Assembly: GCA_951640165.1 (NCBI GenBank)
Contig: OX621260.1
Coordinates: 15,642,001 to 15,706,000 of the forward strand
Reading direction: 5' to 3'
DNA: 64,000 nucleotides
DNA from: Pseudoips prasinana
Taxonomy: Eukaryota > Arthropoda > Insecta > Lepidoptera > Nolidae
How positions within the stretch are numbered: position 1 is the stretch's first letter; each line of letters begins with the position of its first letter. Under the pieces are notes generated by a model. That model saw only the letters and a program-made list of their open reading frames with translations. It was not told the origin of the DNA and did no database searches. Below, piece after piece: positions 1-10,407 of this stretch. Position numbers and translations under genes: made by a program.

Positions 1-421
1 AGGATTATTTAATATTTAACTTTGTCGCAAAAAGTACATTACATGTATTTGCAAAACAGTTTAAAGTGGCTAAAAATGAACAACAAAGTTAGTTTCTATA
101 TATTTTTAGATTGTTTATTTCTATGTTTTTTCGTCCTTATATTTTGAAACTGGTTTTAGTATTACTAAGAAACATCTTCAATTAGTAAATCTTAAAGGTA
201 ATAGGTTGTATTAAGACCTCGTATCGATATTTATTTTTAGTGCTATTAAGTAAACGTAAAAATTCTCATATATACATTTTTGCGTGGTTTCTTAGGAGCT
301 CAAGAACTTTATTTTGCTTAAATTTATTAAACAAGGTAAGTTTCGTATTTATTTCAGGATGAATAATACTAAGCCTAAAAACATCAGAAAAAATTGAAGA
401 ATATTAGGATGTATGCTCTAG

Positions 422-613
422 GCATACAGAAATTATTCAGAGGAAATGTTGGAGTTAGCAGTGGACGTGGTAGAAAATAAGAGGATGTCAAGTCGGGAGG
501 ACTTTATATTGAATTTATCTAAAGCAATCGCCAACACGCGAAGCGAATCTAACTACAATTATTTGATCTCAGAAAATAGTATTCCATTTTTATTTCAGAA
601 TAATAATAAATAA
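422..613 (+). pseudogene. small ORF with psq-type HTH-like start
   Basis: An open frame follows a TAG at 419-421. An ATG at 446 gives 55 codons to the TAA at 611-613. The first part, RNYSEEMLELAVDVVENKRM followed by SSRE, resembles the N-terminal half of pipsqueak-type helix-turn-helix domains found in Tigger/pogo-like transposases and in some insect regulators. After SSRE the resemblance stops where the second helix should begin, so at best this is a truncated fragment or the end of an exon. It is isolated, with AT-rich DNA on both sides. The similarity is by eye and covers only about 24 residues, so a chance ORF cannot be excluded. Confidence 0.3.
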
Positions 614-2654
614 CCGCAAGAAGTACCACGATAATTATTGTTGATATTCATAAGTTTAAGTTTGTTTTTGAAAGCTTTGTCTTGAATTTAGATTTGTTTC
701 ACTTGTATGAATAGGTATTTGTAGTCAATGTTCCTATAATGTATGTATATTAAGATTTGTTTTGAAGCTCATGTGCATTTGCTTTACAGTATTGTTCAAA
801 TATTTATAAATAAATGGTTTAAAGTACTTACGTACACCGTACTGATTAACAATAAAAAGTGACAACCCTAATTCATAGTATAATTTGTATGAAAAATTAC
901 AAAAAAAGTGTTGCGACTTTGCCCATTCTAATTTGACAGGTAATATGAAGACGGTTAGTATGTAGGTCCTATGATAGATTGACTATTTTTCTAAAATGAT
1001 CCCAAAATCGTATGTTCTTAAAGTAGAAAATCCTGAAGTTACGGAGATTTCTGCAAAATGGGCAAACTTGTAAAAAGCTATGTATTTGGCCCGCTTTTAA
1101 AATATTGGTTTTAGCACGTTGTATTTCATTATTTTGATATTTTAGTATATTATATGCAAAGAATATGGTATCATGGTATCAATAATGTAGGACGATCACA
1201 AATTGAAAAGAACATTATTAAAAAATATATTTAAAGTGGAATCAAAATCGCAAGAAATCTGGGCAAAGTTGTACGGTTTTACGGTACCTAGTTCCTTAGT
1301 TATTCTTAGTCGACTACGAACCTCGTGGAGGTTCCTGCTGACCTGGAATACAGGTTTGCTGCAAACCTATCTGCAATACCAATCTCTCACAAAGTCGGGT
1401 TTAACCATAGCAAATTTACAATTGTTACTTAGCATAAGCCTACCAAACTGTAGCTACTGAACCCTTTTGTGAAGAGAAAATAAACAGATTGTATCATGTC
1501 ATTGTATTATTATTAATTGAGTGAGAATGTAAATGCTACACGGTCAGCTGATGCGATGCTGTGGCCCCCATATTGCGACATCCGATAGATGGACAAAAAT
1601 TTGAGGCAAAATAAATAAAACTATGTAGAAAGAAACACCAATTCCTGTAGATTTATTTGTTATGAGGTATTCTAAAATGTTGACATTTCGTTACTAGACC
1701 ATATCGGATAAACTTAATTTTGTGAAGTTATCAGCTTGACATAATTAACAATAATTTTTGCATTGGCGCACCACGCGCCTCCTGTACCTACGCGAACTCG
1801 CATCCACCTACAGTCTATTTTTCCTTACTTGTCTTATTTGGTAAACAAATATGGCGTACTGGTAACCAAAGACAATTGATAGAGTTGGGAAATTATCGAA
1901 TGAAGGACTGAACGAATTCATACAGCTGTAACCGAATGATTTTAGTCTACGGCCAGTTACAACAAAAACTTTAGTTTAAAAAAATAATACCTTACATTAC
2001 CATACACAAATATAACTTGGTATATTATATATAAACATTCTACTTTATTATTTAGTTTTTGTACATTAAAATTATACAGTTCACAATGATCAGAATCATT
2101 CATTCACTTTTCCCTTCTCTAAGTTCCAATGACAAACTAGCATTTTGAAATGTCAAATTGTCAATATAATTTTTAATCTGTGGAAATGGATTCTGATATT
2201 ATTTTGATTTTAAGAGAATTAATGTGTTTGGATGGTGAATTTGCAAAATTGGCAAATCACCCACAAATAATCCTCCTCAAACCGGAAATATATTTGTCCA
2301 ATAAATCCATTCATTTGGAGATATTGTTTCTTTTTCCTCGATTATTTAAATTTCGAAGTTGACGATTGCCTAATTACCAGTAAGTTTAAATACTCTTTGC
2401 ATGCCAAAGAGAATATAAAACCAACTACGACTAAGCTTCGAGCATTCACGTTTAGCCATGGCGGGCATTTGTTGGATGTTGATTTCCATATTTCCATAAG
2501 TAACCTACCATAGGTATATTTTCATTGTAACTGAAATACCTTCAAAATATAGTAATATAAGTATGTATTTATTAAGTATGTAGATATGCGTTTTAAAATT
2601 GAAAATTCTAGTAAATTGAATTAGTAGCGACCCTCTTTCTGACGTCATGAAATA
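614..2654. other. AT-rich stretch, no gene recognised
   Basis: Open frames at 1203-1460 and 2180-2362 have no recognisable domain and unremarkable composition. I see no tRNA, element ends or tandem repeats here. The stretch ends at the target duplication of the hAT-type element. Confidence 0.5.
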
Positions 2655-2662
2655 GTTTCTAG

Positions 2663-2930
2663 CAGGGACCGGACAACCCCGCTTCTGAGTTAAGCCGTTT
2701 GATAGGGTAACCCGTTCATTGGGTAACTCGTATCGCGGTGTTACCCTTTGATTGACTTACAGCCTCGAAACCCAGTGAAAGGGTTAACACGTTTTTTATG
2801 GTAACCACGGGAAGGGGTTAACCCCTTCAATGACTTAAGCCCTTGAATAGCTTACCCTCTTGAAAAGGTTTTATTCGAGTTAACCTGAATTACCCAATCA
2901 ACTTAGCAGCGTGTAGATGGGAGTAGGCAT
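2663..2930. repeat. left end of hAT-type element with subterminal repeats
   Basis: The terminus CAGGGACCGG is followed by at least seven degenerate copies, in both orientations, of words such as GGGTAACCCGTTC, GGGTAACTCG and AAGGGGTTAACCCCTTC. hAT transposases bind repeated subterminal motifs of this sort. The pattern recurs inverted at 8085-8237. Confidence 0.7.
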
Positions 2931-3157
2931 ACTCGCACCCGTGCGGTGCCTCATTGCCTAACTACTTTTAGGTAGGTACAACAAATTTGACGAACGAACG
3001 ACTTTTTATATTTTAAATTTGAAAGTTTAGTGACGACAATTAGTCGAGCTAATAATTAACGTGTTATTTAAAGAACTGACTTACTTTACTCTTAATATTG
3101 TGACAATCTGTATGATGTTATTATATTTTGTTAAATAATTATTATAATATTTTGCTG

Positions 3158-3390
3158 TGTGGTGATGGCATAGGATATCATCACCCCATTTTATCACGTA
3201 GGGGGCGCAGAAATCGACCGAGGGCATACCTAACAGAGAACCGGCAGCAGCGTTTATCTATGAACTATGACCATCAAACTTTCTTTCGCCAACCCGTCTT
3301 CCAAGCTATGGGGCTGTGGGGGTCTGCCAAGCTCCCATTCTTCGGGGAGGCTTTTGTCCAGCAGTGGACGTACTTTGGCTGACATGAGGA
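3158..3390 (+). mobile_element. Rpt-D, LINE-tail-like repeat
   Basis: Contains AGGGGGCGCAGAAATCG, then GGCAGCAGCGTTT, and ends GGGGAGGCTTTTGTCCAGCAG before a TGAGGACGATGA tail. Related copies lie at 41455-41665 and 63625-63790. The GTCCAGCAGTGGACG ending matches the 3' ends of the RTE copies in this window, so this is probably an RTE-type 3' end or a SINE that shares it. Confidence 0.55.
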
Positions 3391-3394
3391 CGAT

Positions 3395-3665
3395 GAAATA
3401 ATTGACGGGCGTGTTGGCATGGTCGGCAAATGCTTGCTTTTCACGCCGGAGCTCGTGGGTTCGATTCCATCTAGGACAGATATTGGTGTGCATGAACATG
3501 TCTGTTTGTCCTGAGTCTGGGTGTAATTATCTATATTAGTATGTATTAACAAAAGAAAAGTGGTATAGGTAATATATCAGTTATCTGGTTTCCATAGTAC
3601 AAGCTCTACTTAGTTTGGGATCAGATGGCCGTGTGTAAATAATTTCCCTGGATATAATTATTATT
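3395..3665 (+). mobile_element. SINE-1, tRNA-derived
   Basis: The head has an A-box-like segment (GTTGGCATGGTCGGCAAATG) and a B box (GTGGGTTCGATTCC). The body contains CTGTTTGTCCTGAGTCTGGG and CAGTTATCTGGTTTCCATAG, then a TATTATT-rich tail. The same order recurs, mostly inverted, at 18421-18640, 20930-21128 and 26895-27120, making this the most complete plus-strand copy. Confidence 0.7.
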
Positions 3666-4019
3666 TAAATTATTGTATTTTTTGAACTGATACATTATGG
3701 GTACTCTAAAACATAATTGACGTGACTAAAATGTTCATTATCATAAGAATATTATCTCTTTAAGAATTTTCAGAGTCAAGCAATCTTAGGTTATGTAATT
3801 GTCTATATATTTCATATATAGACAGCAACCTTGGTCTGATAAAAATACATTTAGGCGACCACCTAGGTACAAGTTTTCCAAGACTAATTCTGTATTCAAT
3901 AAAGTTCTTTACCGTAATTTCATATTAGTTACTAATTTATAAATATAGTTGAAATAAAAATACGGCTATTGTGGCCTCATTAATTGGCTTAAGGCAACTG
4001 CCTGATTTTTTGTGCCAAG

Positions 4020-4770
4020 AAGTCGTCTTAAAAAATGACAAACTGGCTATCTCATATATCTTTTACAGAAACCAATGGCCTTAGAATTTGACAAATGGAT
4101 GACAATCTTCATGTCTGTCTGTCTGTCCGTCCGTATGTCACAGCTACTTTTTTCCAAAACTATAAGAGCTGTACTGTTGAAACTTGGTAGATGTATTCTG
4201 TGAACCGCATTAAGATTTTCTCACAAAAATAGAAAAAGAACAATAATTTTGGGGGTTCCCATACATAGAACTGATGCTAATTTTTTTTTCATCGTACCCG
4301 TGTGGTGGATCTATGGATAGGTCTTCAAAAATGATATTGAGGTTTCTAATATCATATTTTTCTTAACTGAATAGTTTGAGCAAGATACACTTCCAAAGCA
4401 GTAAAATGTGTGCCCCCCCCCCCCCTTGTAACTTCTAAAATAGGAGAATGATAAAACTGAAAAAAATATATGATGTACATTACTATGCATTGACATATTT
4501 GATTGTGTGATTACTAACATAGTCGTAAGTTTATACTAACAATCTTGTTGAGTCATAGTTACTTGAATAAAGAAAGTTCTTTTCTATTCTATGCAAACTT
4601 CCACTGAAAATTGGTTTGATCGAAATCTAGTAAGTAGATTTTTTTAAGACGTCATAAATCGTAAACCGCAATATACCTTTCATTTAATCAACTGAAATAC
4701 TTGCTGCTATGGAACCCTTCATGGGCGAGTCCGACTAGCACTTGGCCTGTTTTTTTAAATATTGAGATGT
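4020..4770 (+). repeat. Rpt-C, old interspersed repeat
   Basis: Non-coding sequence with a CTGTCTGTCTGTCCGTCCGT run near 4110, a C homopolymer at 4411-4424, and an end reading GGGCGAGTCCGACTAGCACTTG. The last motif is repeated inverted at 53943-53990 (CAAGTGCGAGTCGGACTCG). From memory it is a widespread insect repeat; I cannot assign the superfamily. Confidence 0.5.
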
Positions 4771-6002
4771 TATAACGTTTATCGCACAAAAGAAGGTTAC
4801 CGCCGCTCTTGCAAGCTTTAACAGCGTGTTTATTTCTGATTACATTAATAAAGATATGGACGTTTGTATTAATAGTTATAGTATTTACATATCTCTCAGT
4901 CACCAACATTTTAGTCATCGATCATACCAATTCAATCAATATCTTCTATTATTCTAGAGCAATGAGCTGCCAACAATGTTGTCATTTCTTTATAATAACT
5001 GGCATTGTCACTATTGATTGAAAAATAATTCAACACCTCTCAAACTTAATCTTTTAGGAAAACGCCTGTTTGTTATTTTAAAATTTTCCAAACAGCTAAA
5101 TTTCTAACTGATTAACTTGGCCTTGTCTGAAATATTGTAACTTAATGCCTAAATACCTTTTAAGATTAGATTAGCATGGTTCTTAAACAATTTAAGAACA
5201 ATTAGGCTCCTGGTGAGTTACAATAGAGCTTTTTAAGGCGGATGGTATACCAATCCTACGAGCTTTTCAGAAGTTATTTAACTTTGTCATACTAAAAGGT
5301 CAAACGTCACAAGGATGGCACATATTGGTGTGGTAGTGCTTTCTTCAATAAGGGCGATAAAAACCCTTTGAAAAAATAACAGACCCATCACGTTACTGAG
5401 CCACGTTTACAAGTTGTTTTCGAGAGTCATTACGAATCGTCTCACGCACAGGTTTGACGTCAACCACCCTCCTGAACAAGCCGGTCGCCGAAATTGCTTT
5501 AGTACCATATACCACATACATACGCAACGGCAAGTTATTCAGAAGACCGAGGATATATCCAGCCATTATGCTTAGCGTTTGATTGAATCGAAACCTGGAT
5601 GTACTGTGATCTTTCCAAAATTCCAAAGTGTTTGTATGAGAACTCGCAACCTATACGATTGCAGTGAGGCGTGAGACAGGGGGATATAACATCTCTATCT
5701 CCAGAACTATTCATCGCTGCATTGGAAGATGTCTTTAAACTTGAAGGCTTCAATCTCAATGGCGAATACATCCCTCACCTTCGTAATCATGGCTGAAACA
5801 TTGAAATACCTCGGTACAATGCTCGAAGACTTCAGCAGCGTCTCTACTAGTGGGTCTCAAAATGAACATGGATAAGACGAATATCATGTTGAACATTCAG
5901 GTTGCACCCATTTCAGTTAAGGTAAGGGACTCTGGACTCGAGGTTGTGGAGAGCTATATCTATACCTAGGACAGACCACTCCACTAGGGAGGCGGTCCAA
6001 CG

Positions 6003-6484
6003 CGGTGGTTTTCACCGAAATCTGCGCGCGCCAGAGAACGGGAGGGCGCCAGAAGAAACGTTCATTGAGTACCGACGGGATGACTACTGGCACGTATTAG
6101 TGCACTGGCGCGCATGGCTAGAGTTACGCCTAAACGTGCGCCAGCGTGCCGTCGGTGCCATCCTACCTCACCTCAAGGTCTGAGTGGAAAGAAGTCTGCC
6201 CAACACACTCTCGCTGAGTGCCCGGCCCGGGTGGCCAAAAGGCGACTCAAGATCTCAATCGGACGGGATCTGTCCCTGCCGGCAATCGTAGGGGCAATGC
6301 TGGTGGGTGACTCTTCTAAATGGCACGCCGTGGTCTCCTTTTATGAGGCAGTCATGTTCCAAAAGGAGGCCGCCGAGCGCGAACGGGAGAGATCGCAGAC
6401 GGAGGAGGCGTCGGGGTGGCGGCTGCAACCGGTAGCCCAACTCCCCCTCGGAACCGCGGCGGCAGTAAGAGAAGTCAATATTAC
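6003..6484 (+). mobile_element. R1-clade LINE fragment inserted in RTE
   Basis: Translation with shifts matches the R1 copy at 45090-46135: a VFTEI-like start, APEETFIEYRRDDYWHVLVH, LELRLNVRQRAVGAILPHL, then AQHTLAECPA from the zinc-knuckle region, and a terminal arginine-rich segment. Relative to that copy the section between the ILPHL and AQHTLEECPA motifs is deleted. It is a 5'-truncated, internally deleted C-terminal fragment. Confidence 0.7.
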
Positions 6485-6820
6485 TAGCTAAAAGAAGACA
6501 GCGATCTGTTTATGGCGCAGTCGCTGTGCCGGACTGGCAGAAGTCGGCAAATAGCGAGGACAATCCAGAGCACTCTCAGGGTACGTGCGTAGTACGCTCA
6601 TCATACCATATGGAACTTTTCGCATAAGGGGTGCACCGGAGCAATATACCCGCGTTCCCGGAGCTCCCCCATCAGGCGCCAAGAGAAGCCCACGGCAGGT
6701 AGGTTTAGTCGGTGTGAGTCTGACGCATCCATCCGTAAACATTTTTGCGGGTGGCATACTTAGGCATTCGACCTGCCTTATCAAAAAAAAGGTAAGAGGT
6801 CCACTTCGAGTACGAGATCA
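6485..6820 (+). repeat. Rpt-E, GC-rich repeat
   Basis: Contains GTGCACCGGAGCAATATACC, GGAGCTCCCCCATCAGGCGC, GCCCACGGCAGGTAGGTTTA and GCGGGTGGCATACTTAGGCA. The same order appears inverted at 58205-58455. It directly follows the R1 fragment here and could be that element's 3' UTR, but the R1 copy at 45090-46135 does not carry it, so an independent repeat is equally possible. Confidence 0.5.
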
Positions 6821-7449
6821 ATTGTAGAATCTAACTTGCCTGGGCAGCGTTCGGAAAGCTAAGCTTCTGGTCCCAAATACCAATCAAAAGTCTTCGAATA
6901 GTATGTGTTGCCTCTGAAGAATTAGGGAACCAAGACGTAGCCGCTCACTACGGGGCTAATAAAACGGCTCATGGTCACCCAAAGAGCAATGGAGTACGCC
7001 ATGTTCGGAGTTTCCCTCCGAGATCAATTCACAAATCTCAAGATCCAACCAAGAGAGGCAAATCAAAAAAACCGACATAGCTTGAATAATTGCCAAGCAA
7101 AAGTGGCGGTGGGCAGGGTACATAGCTTGCAGAATCTACGGCCGCTGGGGCAGAAAGTTTCTCAAATGGCGACCATGAACCGGAAAACGCAGCGTGGGGC
7201 CCCCAACAAGATGGACCGATGATCTTGCGAGGGTCGATGACAGCTGCTGGATGCGGGCAAGGCAGGATCTGCAGTTGTGGAGTATCTTTGAGAAGCAATG
7301 GACTTTGCCCAGCAGTACTTTCGGCTGATACGATGATAATGGTGATGGTTATGATGATGATGCATCTATTTAATAACGGTGTACGCCACCACGCCTCCGC
7401 GGTTTAACTTTAACAGAATGAAAATCAAATTCTTTGTTATAATATAATT

Positions 7450-7805
7450 ATGTGCTCCTAGCCGAATTTCGGCCCCAGCGGCCAGTCTCAATGGAGACTG
7501 GCCATGTGAGCGAGACATACCACAAGTGTGTGTGCAAACACAGGGGCACTATCTATTCCATCACTCTCATTATCCGATGGGACGACTAGCGGAACGACCG
7601 GAAGGTTAGGTACATGATCGACGGCTTTACGTGCTCTCCGAGGCATGGCTATAATACCGCCAACTCCCAGACTTCGGGCTGACACTAAGAAATTTTTCTT
7701 TTTACGCTAAAATCCCATAGACACTTTTGGCCCAACCCTTTTTTTTTGGATTTGAACCCAGGACCTCGTTATCTACGTTTGAAGACGCTACCACTAGACC
7801 AATGA
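7450..7805 (-). mobile_element. SINE-2, tRNA-derived
   Basis: Read on the minus strand from 7805: TTGGTCTAGTGGTAGCG (A-box-like), GGTCCTGGGTTCAAATCC (B box), then a body and a tail ending in the short palindrome GGCCGAAATTCGGC. A matching copy lies at 58461-58779 in the same orientation, with a head fragment at 32041-32128 and a tail fragment near 40174. Confidence 0.65.
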
Positions 7806-8084
7806 AGCGTAACACATTCTATAAAAAAAGAACTGCTAAATTGCTTTTACTTAATTCTGTAGTACCTACCGAGTTCCGAATTAAAATAAATTATGACAAT
7901 AAACAAGAACAGACACGAAAAAATAATATTACAGTGTTCAGCGACAAGCAAAATTGAACTTTAAAATAATAAATTCCAAATTATTATGACTAGATGTCAC
8001 GTGCGGTGGTGTTTATGCAATTACCAAACTAATTTCGATGCGGAAGAGTGCATATTACAATGTCTTGGCTGGAATGGCTTACCC

Positions 8085-8237
8085 TGTTACAGTGTTACAG
8101 GGTATGAAAGGGTAACCCTTTCGGAAGCGGTTCATTACACCCGTTCGAAGGTGTAACTCGTATCATAGGGTTTATTTTTTAAGCGCTTAAAAATACCCGT
8201 TCAAAAACCCGTTCAACGAGTATCCGGACGGTCCCTG
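8085..8237. repeat. right end of hAT-type element
   Basis: Carries AAAGGGTAACCCTTTC, CACCCGTTCGAAGGTGTAAC, AAACCCGTTCAACGAG and the terminus GGACGGTCCCTG. It mirrors the left end at 2663-2930 in inverted orientation. Confidence 0.7.
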
Positions 8238-8245
8238 GTTTCTAG

Positions 8246-8946
8246 GATAATAGTGAAAGCTTAATGAAGTCAAGGAAATAAAAGCCTGTGGTAAAATTAA
8301 TATTTTATTTCTAAATTATCTGTCTATACATAAATAACTAAAAATTATTCTCTTAAACACTTTTGTTTTCTAACTTTAAACCAACTTCTTATAACATTTT
8401 CCCTGATTGTGGCTTGATTTTGAAAAGTTGGAAATAATAAATCGTGTAAAACACTTAAATCATGTGATCATTTACTGACATAGGTAGAGTAGGTATACCT
8501 ATAGCAATTTTTATACATCGATGGCGATTTTAAACATCTTAACGTAAAATCTAATATAAAACAATTAATATCAAAACCAAAATTATAGAAAATATTTGTG
8601 CGCCCTGCACAGAGAAACTTCTTTACAAATGCTTTTTTTTTGCTTTAATCTAATATTAGGTAAATCTCATGGTTTATGGATTTAACACGAGTGTAAACAC
8701 ACTATAATCTTACCCAATAACATATTTTAACAGCATAGGTACTTCGTAAATATAATCTATATAAATAGAAATGTATTGCCGCATGTTTGAAAGATCATCA
8801 CTCGATAACGGCTTGACCGATTTGGTTGATGTTTTTGCTTGTGTTGGTAATTTTAACATCAATATTTTACTCCGATAGGTGGTGCTACACGTTGCAGGTT
8901 ATACCACTTTCAATGAAAACTTGAGAGGTGTCAAGGGACATCCGGA
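8246..8946. other. AT-rich stretch, nothing firm
   Basis: No gene and no clear element boundaries. Around 8800 the words ATAACGGCTTGACCGATTTG recall transposon debris, but no repeat partner exists in this window. Confidence 0.4.
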
Positions 8947-9202
8947 TGGAACGAAGTTATTTCTTATGTACAAAAAGCCTGTATACACTCAACAAAAATA
9001 ATCGTCGCGACACCACACTGTTCAATGCGAAATATAAATTTTCAATATCTGCCTTGCTTTCTATGAGAGAGAGAGAAAGAGAGAGCCAGACAGAGAAACA
9101 TGCGCACGCCGCACAGCTGCAAAAAGTGTCGTGACAACTTTTCGTAAGATTTTTTCCGTCTAGCCCCCTTTCACAACGCGCGATAAGGAACTTCGTTCCA
9201 AC
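8947..9202. mobile_element. Rpt-F, non-autonomous element
   Basis: Ends are inverted: GGAACGAAGTT at 8948-8958 and AACTTCGTTCC at 9191-9201. The interior holds a (GA)n run at 9064-9085 and GCGCACGCCGCACAGCTGC. A second, inverted copy at 57605-58172 is split by a Helitron, which makes this copy the paralogous empty site. Confidence 0.65.
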
Positions 9203-9354
9203 AGGTGTCAACTGTCAGATGCATCGTAATTCCTCCAGTATACATATGATACCAATCTATTATTTATATTGACGTAATCGGCATATTGTAGAGCCATGTA
9301 GCAGATTTCTATAGTTATTTTAAACGTTAACGCTAAATGACTGGTCTCTAGTAG

Positions 9355-9495
9355 GTACAGACGCCAGCACATCCAGCTAACCCTATCTGTCAAATTTCTT
9401 TAATAGATTTTCAACTTTATCACCTAAGCATAAGTTTCAATTTCAATTGGGGAAATTTGACAGATTGGGGTAGCTTGATATGCTGGCGTCTGTAC
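9355..9495. mobile_element. MITE-A, copy 1
   Basis: Inverted ends GTACAGACGCCAGCACATC and GATATGCTGGCGTCTGTAC, with inner complementary parts around CTGTCAAATTTC / GAAATTTGACAG. Length about 141 bp. Other copies are at 10271-10407, 32356-32523 and 33039-33582. Confidence 0.75.
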
Positions 9496-10079
9496 ATCCA
9501 TATTTTTTTTCATTCATAAGGTTTTGCCTATTTCTAGATAGGACTGGACAAAATTCAAATGTTGTAACAATATCCTTTATTTCATATTTATTTCATCTAA
9601 CTTACAAGTAAGAAATGTGGTTCCTATTTTAGCATAAAACACATTTATTTTCATAAAAGTACATACTACATAGGTAATATAAAATATAATACATTCATGA
9701 AATTATAAGGTCGATTTGCTACTTATACCTTAATCGCACAATGGTATTATATTTACCACCTCATATTAAACTCTTTAACCTAGTAATTAGAGTTAAATGC
9801 AATGAATAATGAACATTCGCTTTGACTAAGGGTTATTATTGACAGCTTATCAATTGCAGATTATGTGGATACTCATAAGTTCACGAGTGCATCTGCATTA
9901 CGAAGGCATTTCATACTACCCATGTAATGAAGACGCTGTCGAGGTCTTTAAGTGTATCCACCGCAGTGAAGTTACTGATATTTTAAAAAGAATGCGCATA
10001 AATAGTGTTGTGAATACATAAATTCTCCATTATCGTGTATCGTGGTATCAGTATAGTTCAAGCCAGCCAGTAGACCTTT
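9496..10079. other. AT-rich stretch, no gene recognised
   Basis: The 60-codon frame at 9839-10021 shows no known motif. Nothing else is visible. Confidence 0.4.
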
Positions 10080-10245
10080 GCCATGGCGTAACGACTGCTG
10101 TATAACGACAACAACCGGGACCGACAGCTTTACCTGCCCTCCGACGCACGGTGACGTTCAGAAAATAAACCACTTTGACGGTCTCCCATCTATAGACCAT
10201 CTATAGACTGACCGCATGCATAGGTGATTTAACTCGCCGATCACT
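10080..10245 (-). repeat. Rpt-X fragment
   Basis: Shares AACCGGGACCGACAGCTTTA and CTATAGACTGACCGCATGCA with copies at 48470-48645 and 61485-61742 (same orientation) and with 50670-50905 and 58925-59120 (opposite orientation). Non-coding and unclassified. Confidence 0.6.
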
Positions 10246-10270
10246 TACGACATGTAACTATAAACTGTAG

Positions 10271-10407
10271 GTACAGACGCCAGCACAATAAGTTACCCCA
10301 ATCTGTCAAATTTCCCCAATTGAAAGTGAAACTTAATCAAGTGATAAAGTTTATAAAAGAAATTTGGGGTTTCAGATTGGGGTAGTTGGATGTGCTGGCG
10401 TTTGTAC
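10271..10407. mobile_element. MITE-A, copy 2
   Basis: Inverted ends GTACAGACGCCAGCACAA and GATGTGCTGGCGTTTGTAC, about 137 bp. The arms pair through CCCCAATCTGTCAAATTTCC, giving a near-complete foldback. Confidence 0.75.

Larger units (their letters stand above)
5215..7362 (+). mobile_element. RTE-clade LINE, decayed, interrupted
   Basis: A broken reading frame follows RTE reverse transcriptase order: ELFKADGIPILRAFQKLF-like, then RPITLLSHVYKLFSRVITNR (5385-5444), an HTQRQVIQKTE segment, a degraded RT core, then VVESYIYLGQTTPLG near 5945-5990. The frame resumes after an insert at about 6820 and ends near 7360 in an ATGATGATGATG-type tail. The catalytic FADD has been lost: TSLTF is followed directly by VIMAE. 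Multiple stops and frameshifts mark it as dead. The insert (6003-6820) splits it at the point where the intact copy at 51271-51951 reads LGQTIQLGRSNFEKE. Confidence 0.75.
2655..8245. mobile_element. hAT-type DNA element, 5.6 kb, with 8-bp TSD
   Basis: The octamer GTTTCTAG occurs at 2655-2662 and again at 8238-8245, directly flanking sequence that begins CAGGGACCGG and ends CGGACGGTCCCTG. Read inward, the two ends share CAGGGACCG. An 8-bp duplication with terminal CAGGG is the hallmark of the hAT superfamily. Both ends carry subterminal arrays of GGGTAACCC/CCCGTTC-like words. No hAT transposase frame is visible, so the copy is non-autonomous. Later insertions fill it: Rpt-D and SINE-1 (3158-3665), Rpt-C (4020-4770), an RTE LINE (5215-7362) itself carrying R1-type sequence, and SINE-2 (7450-7805). 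Confidence 0.75.

Noticed and set aside
4411..4424. C homopolymer as a functional G-quadruplex site
   Set aside because: A single homopolymer run inside an old repeat; length is likely slippage or sequencing uncertainty.
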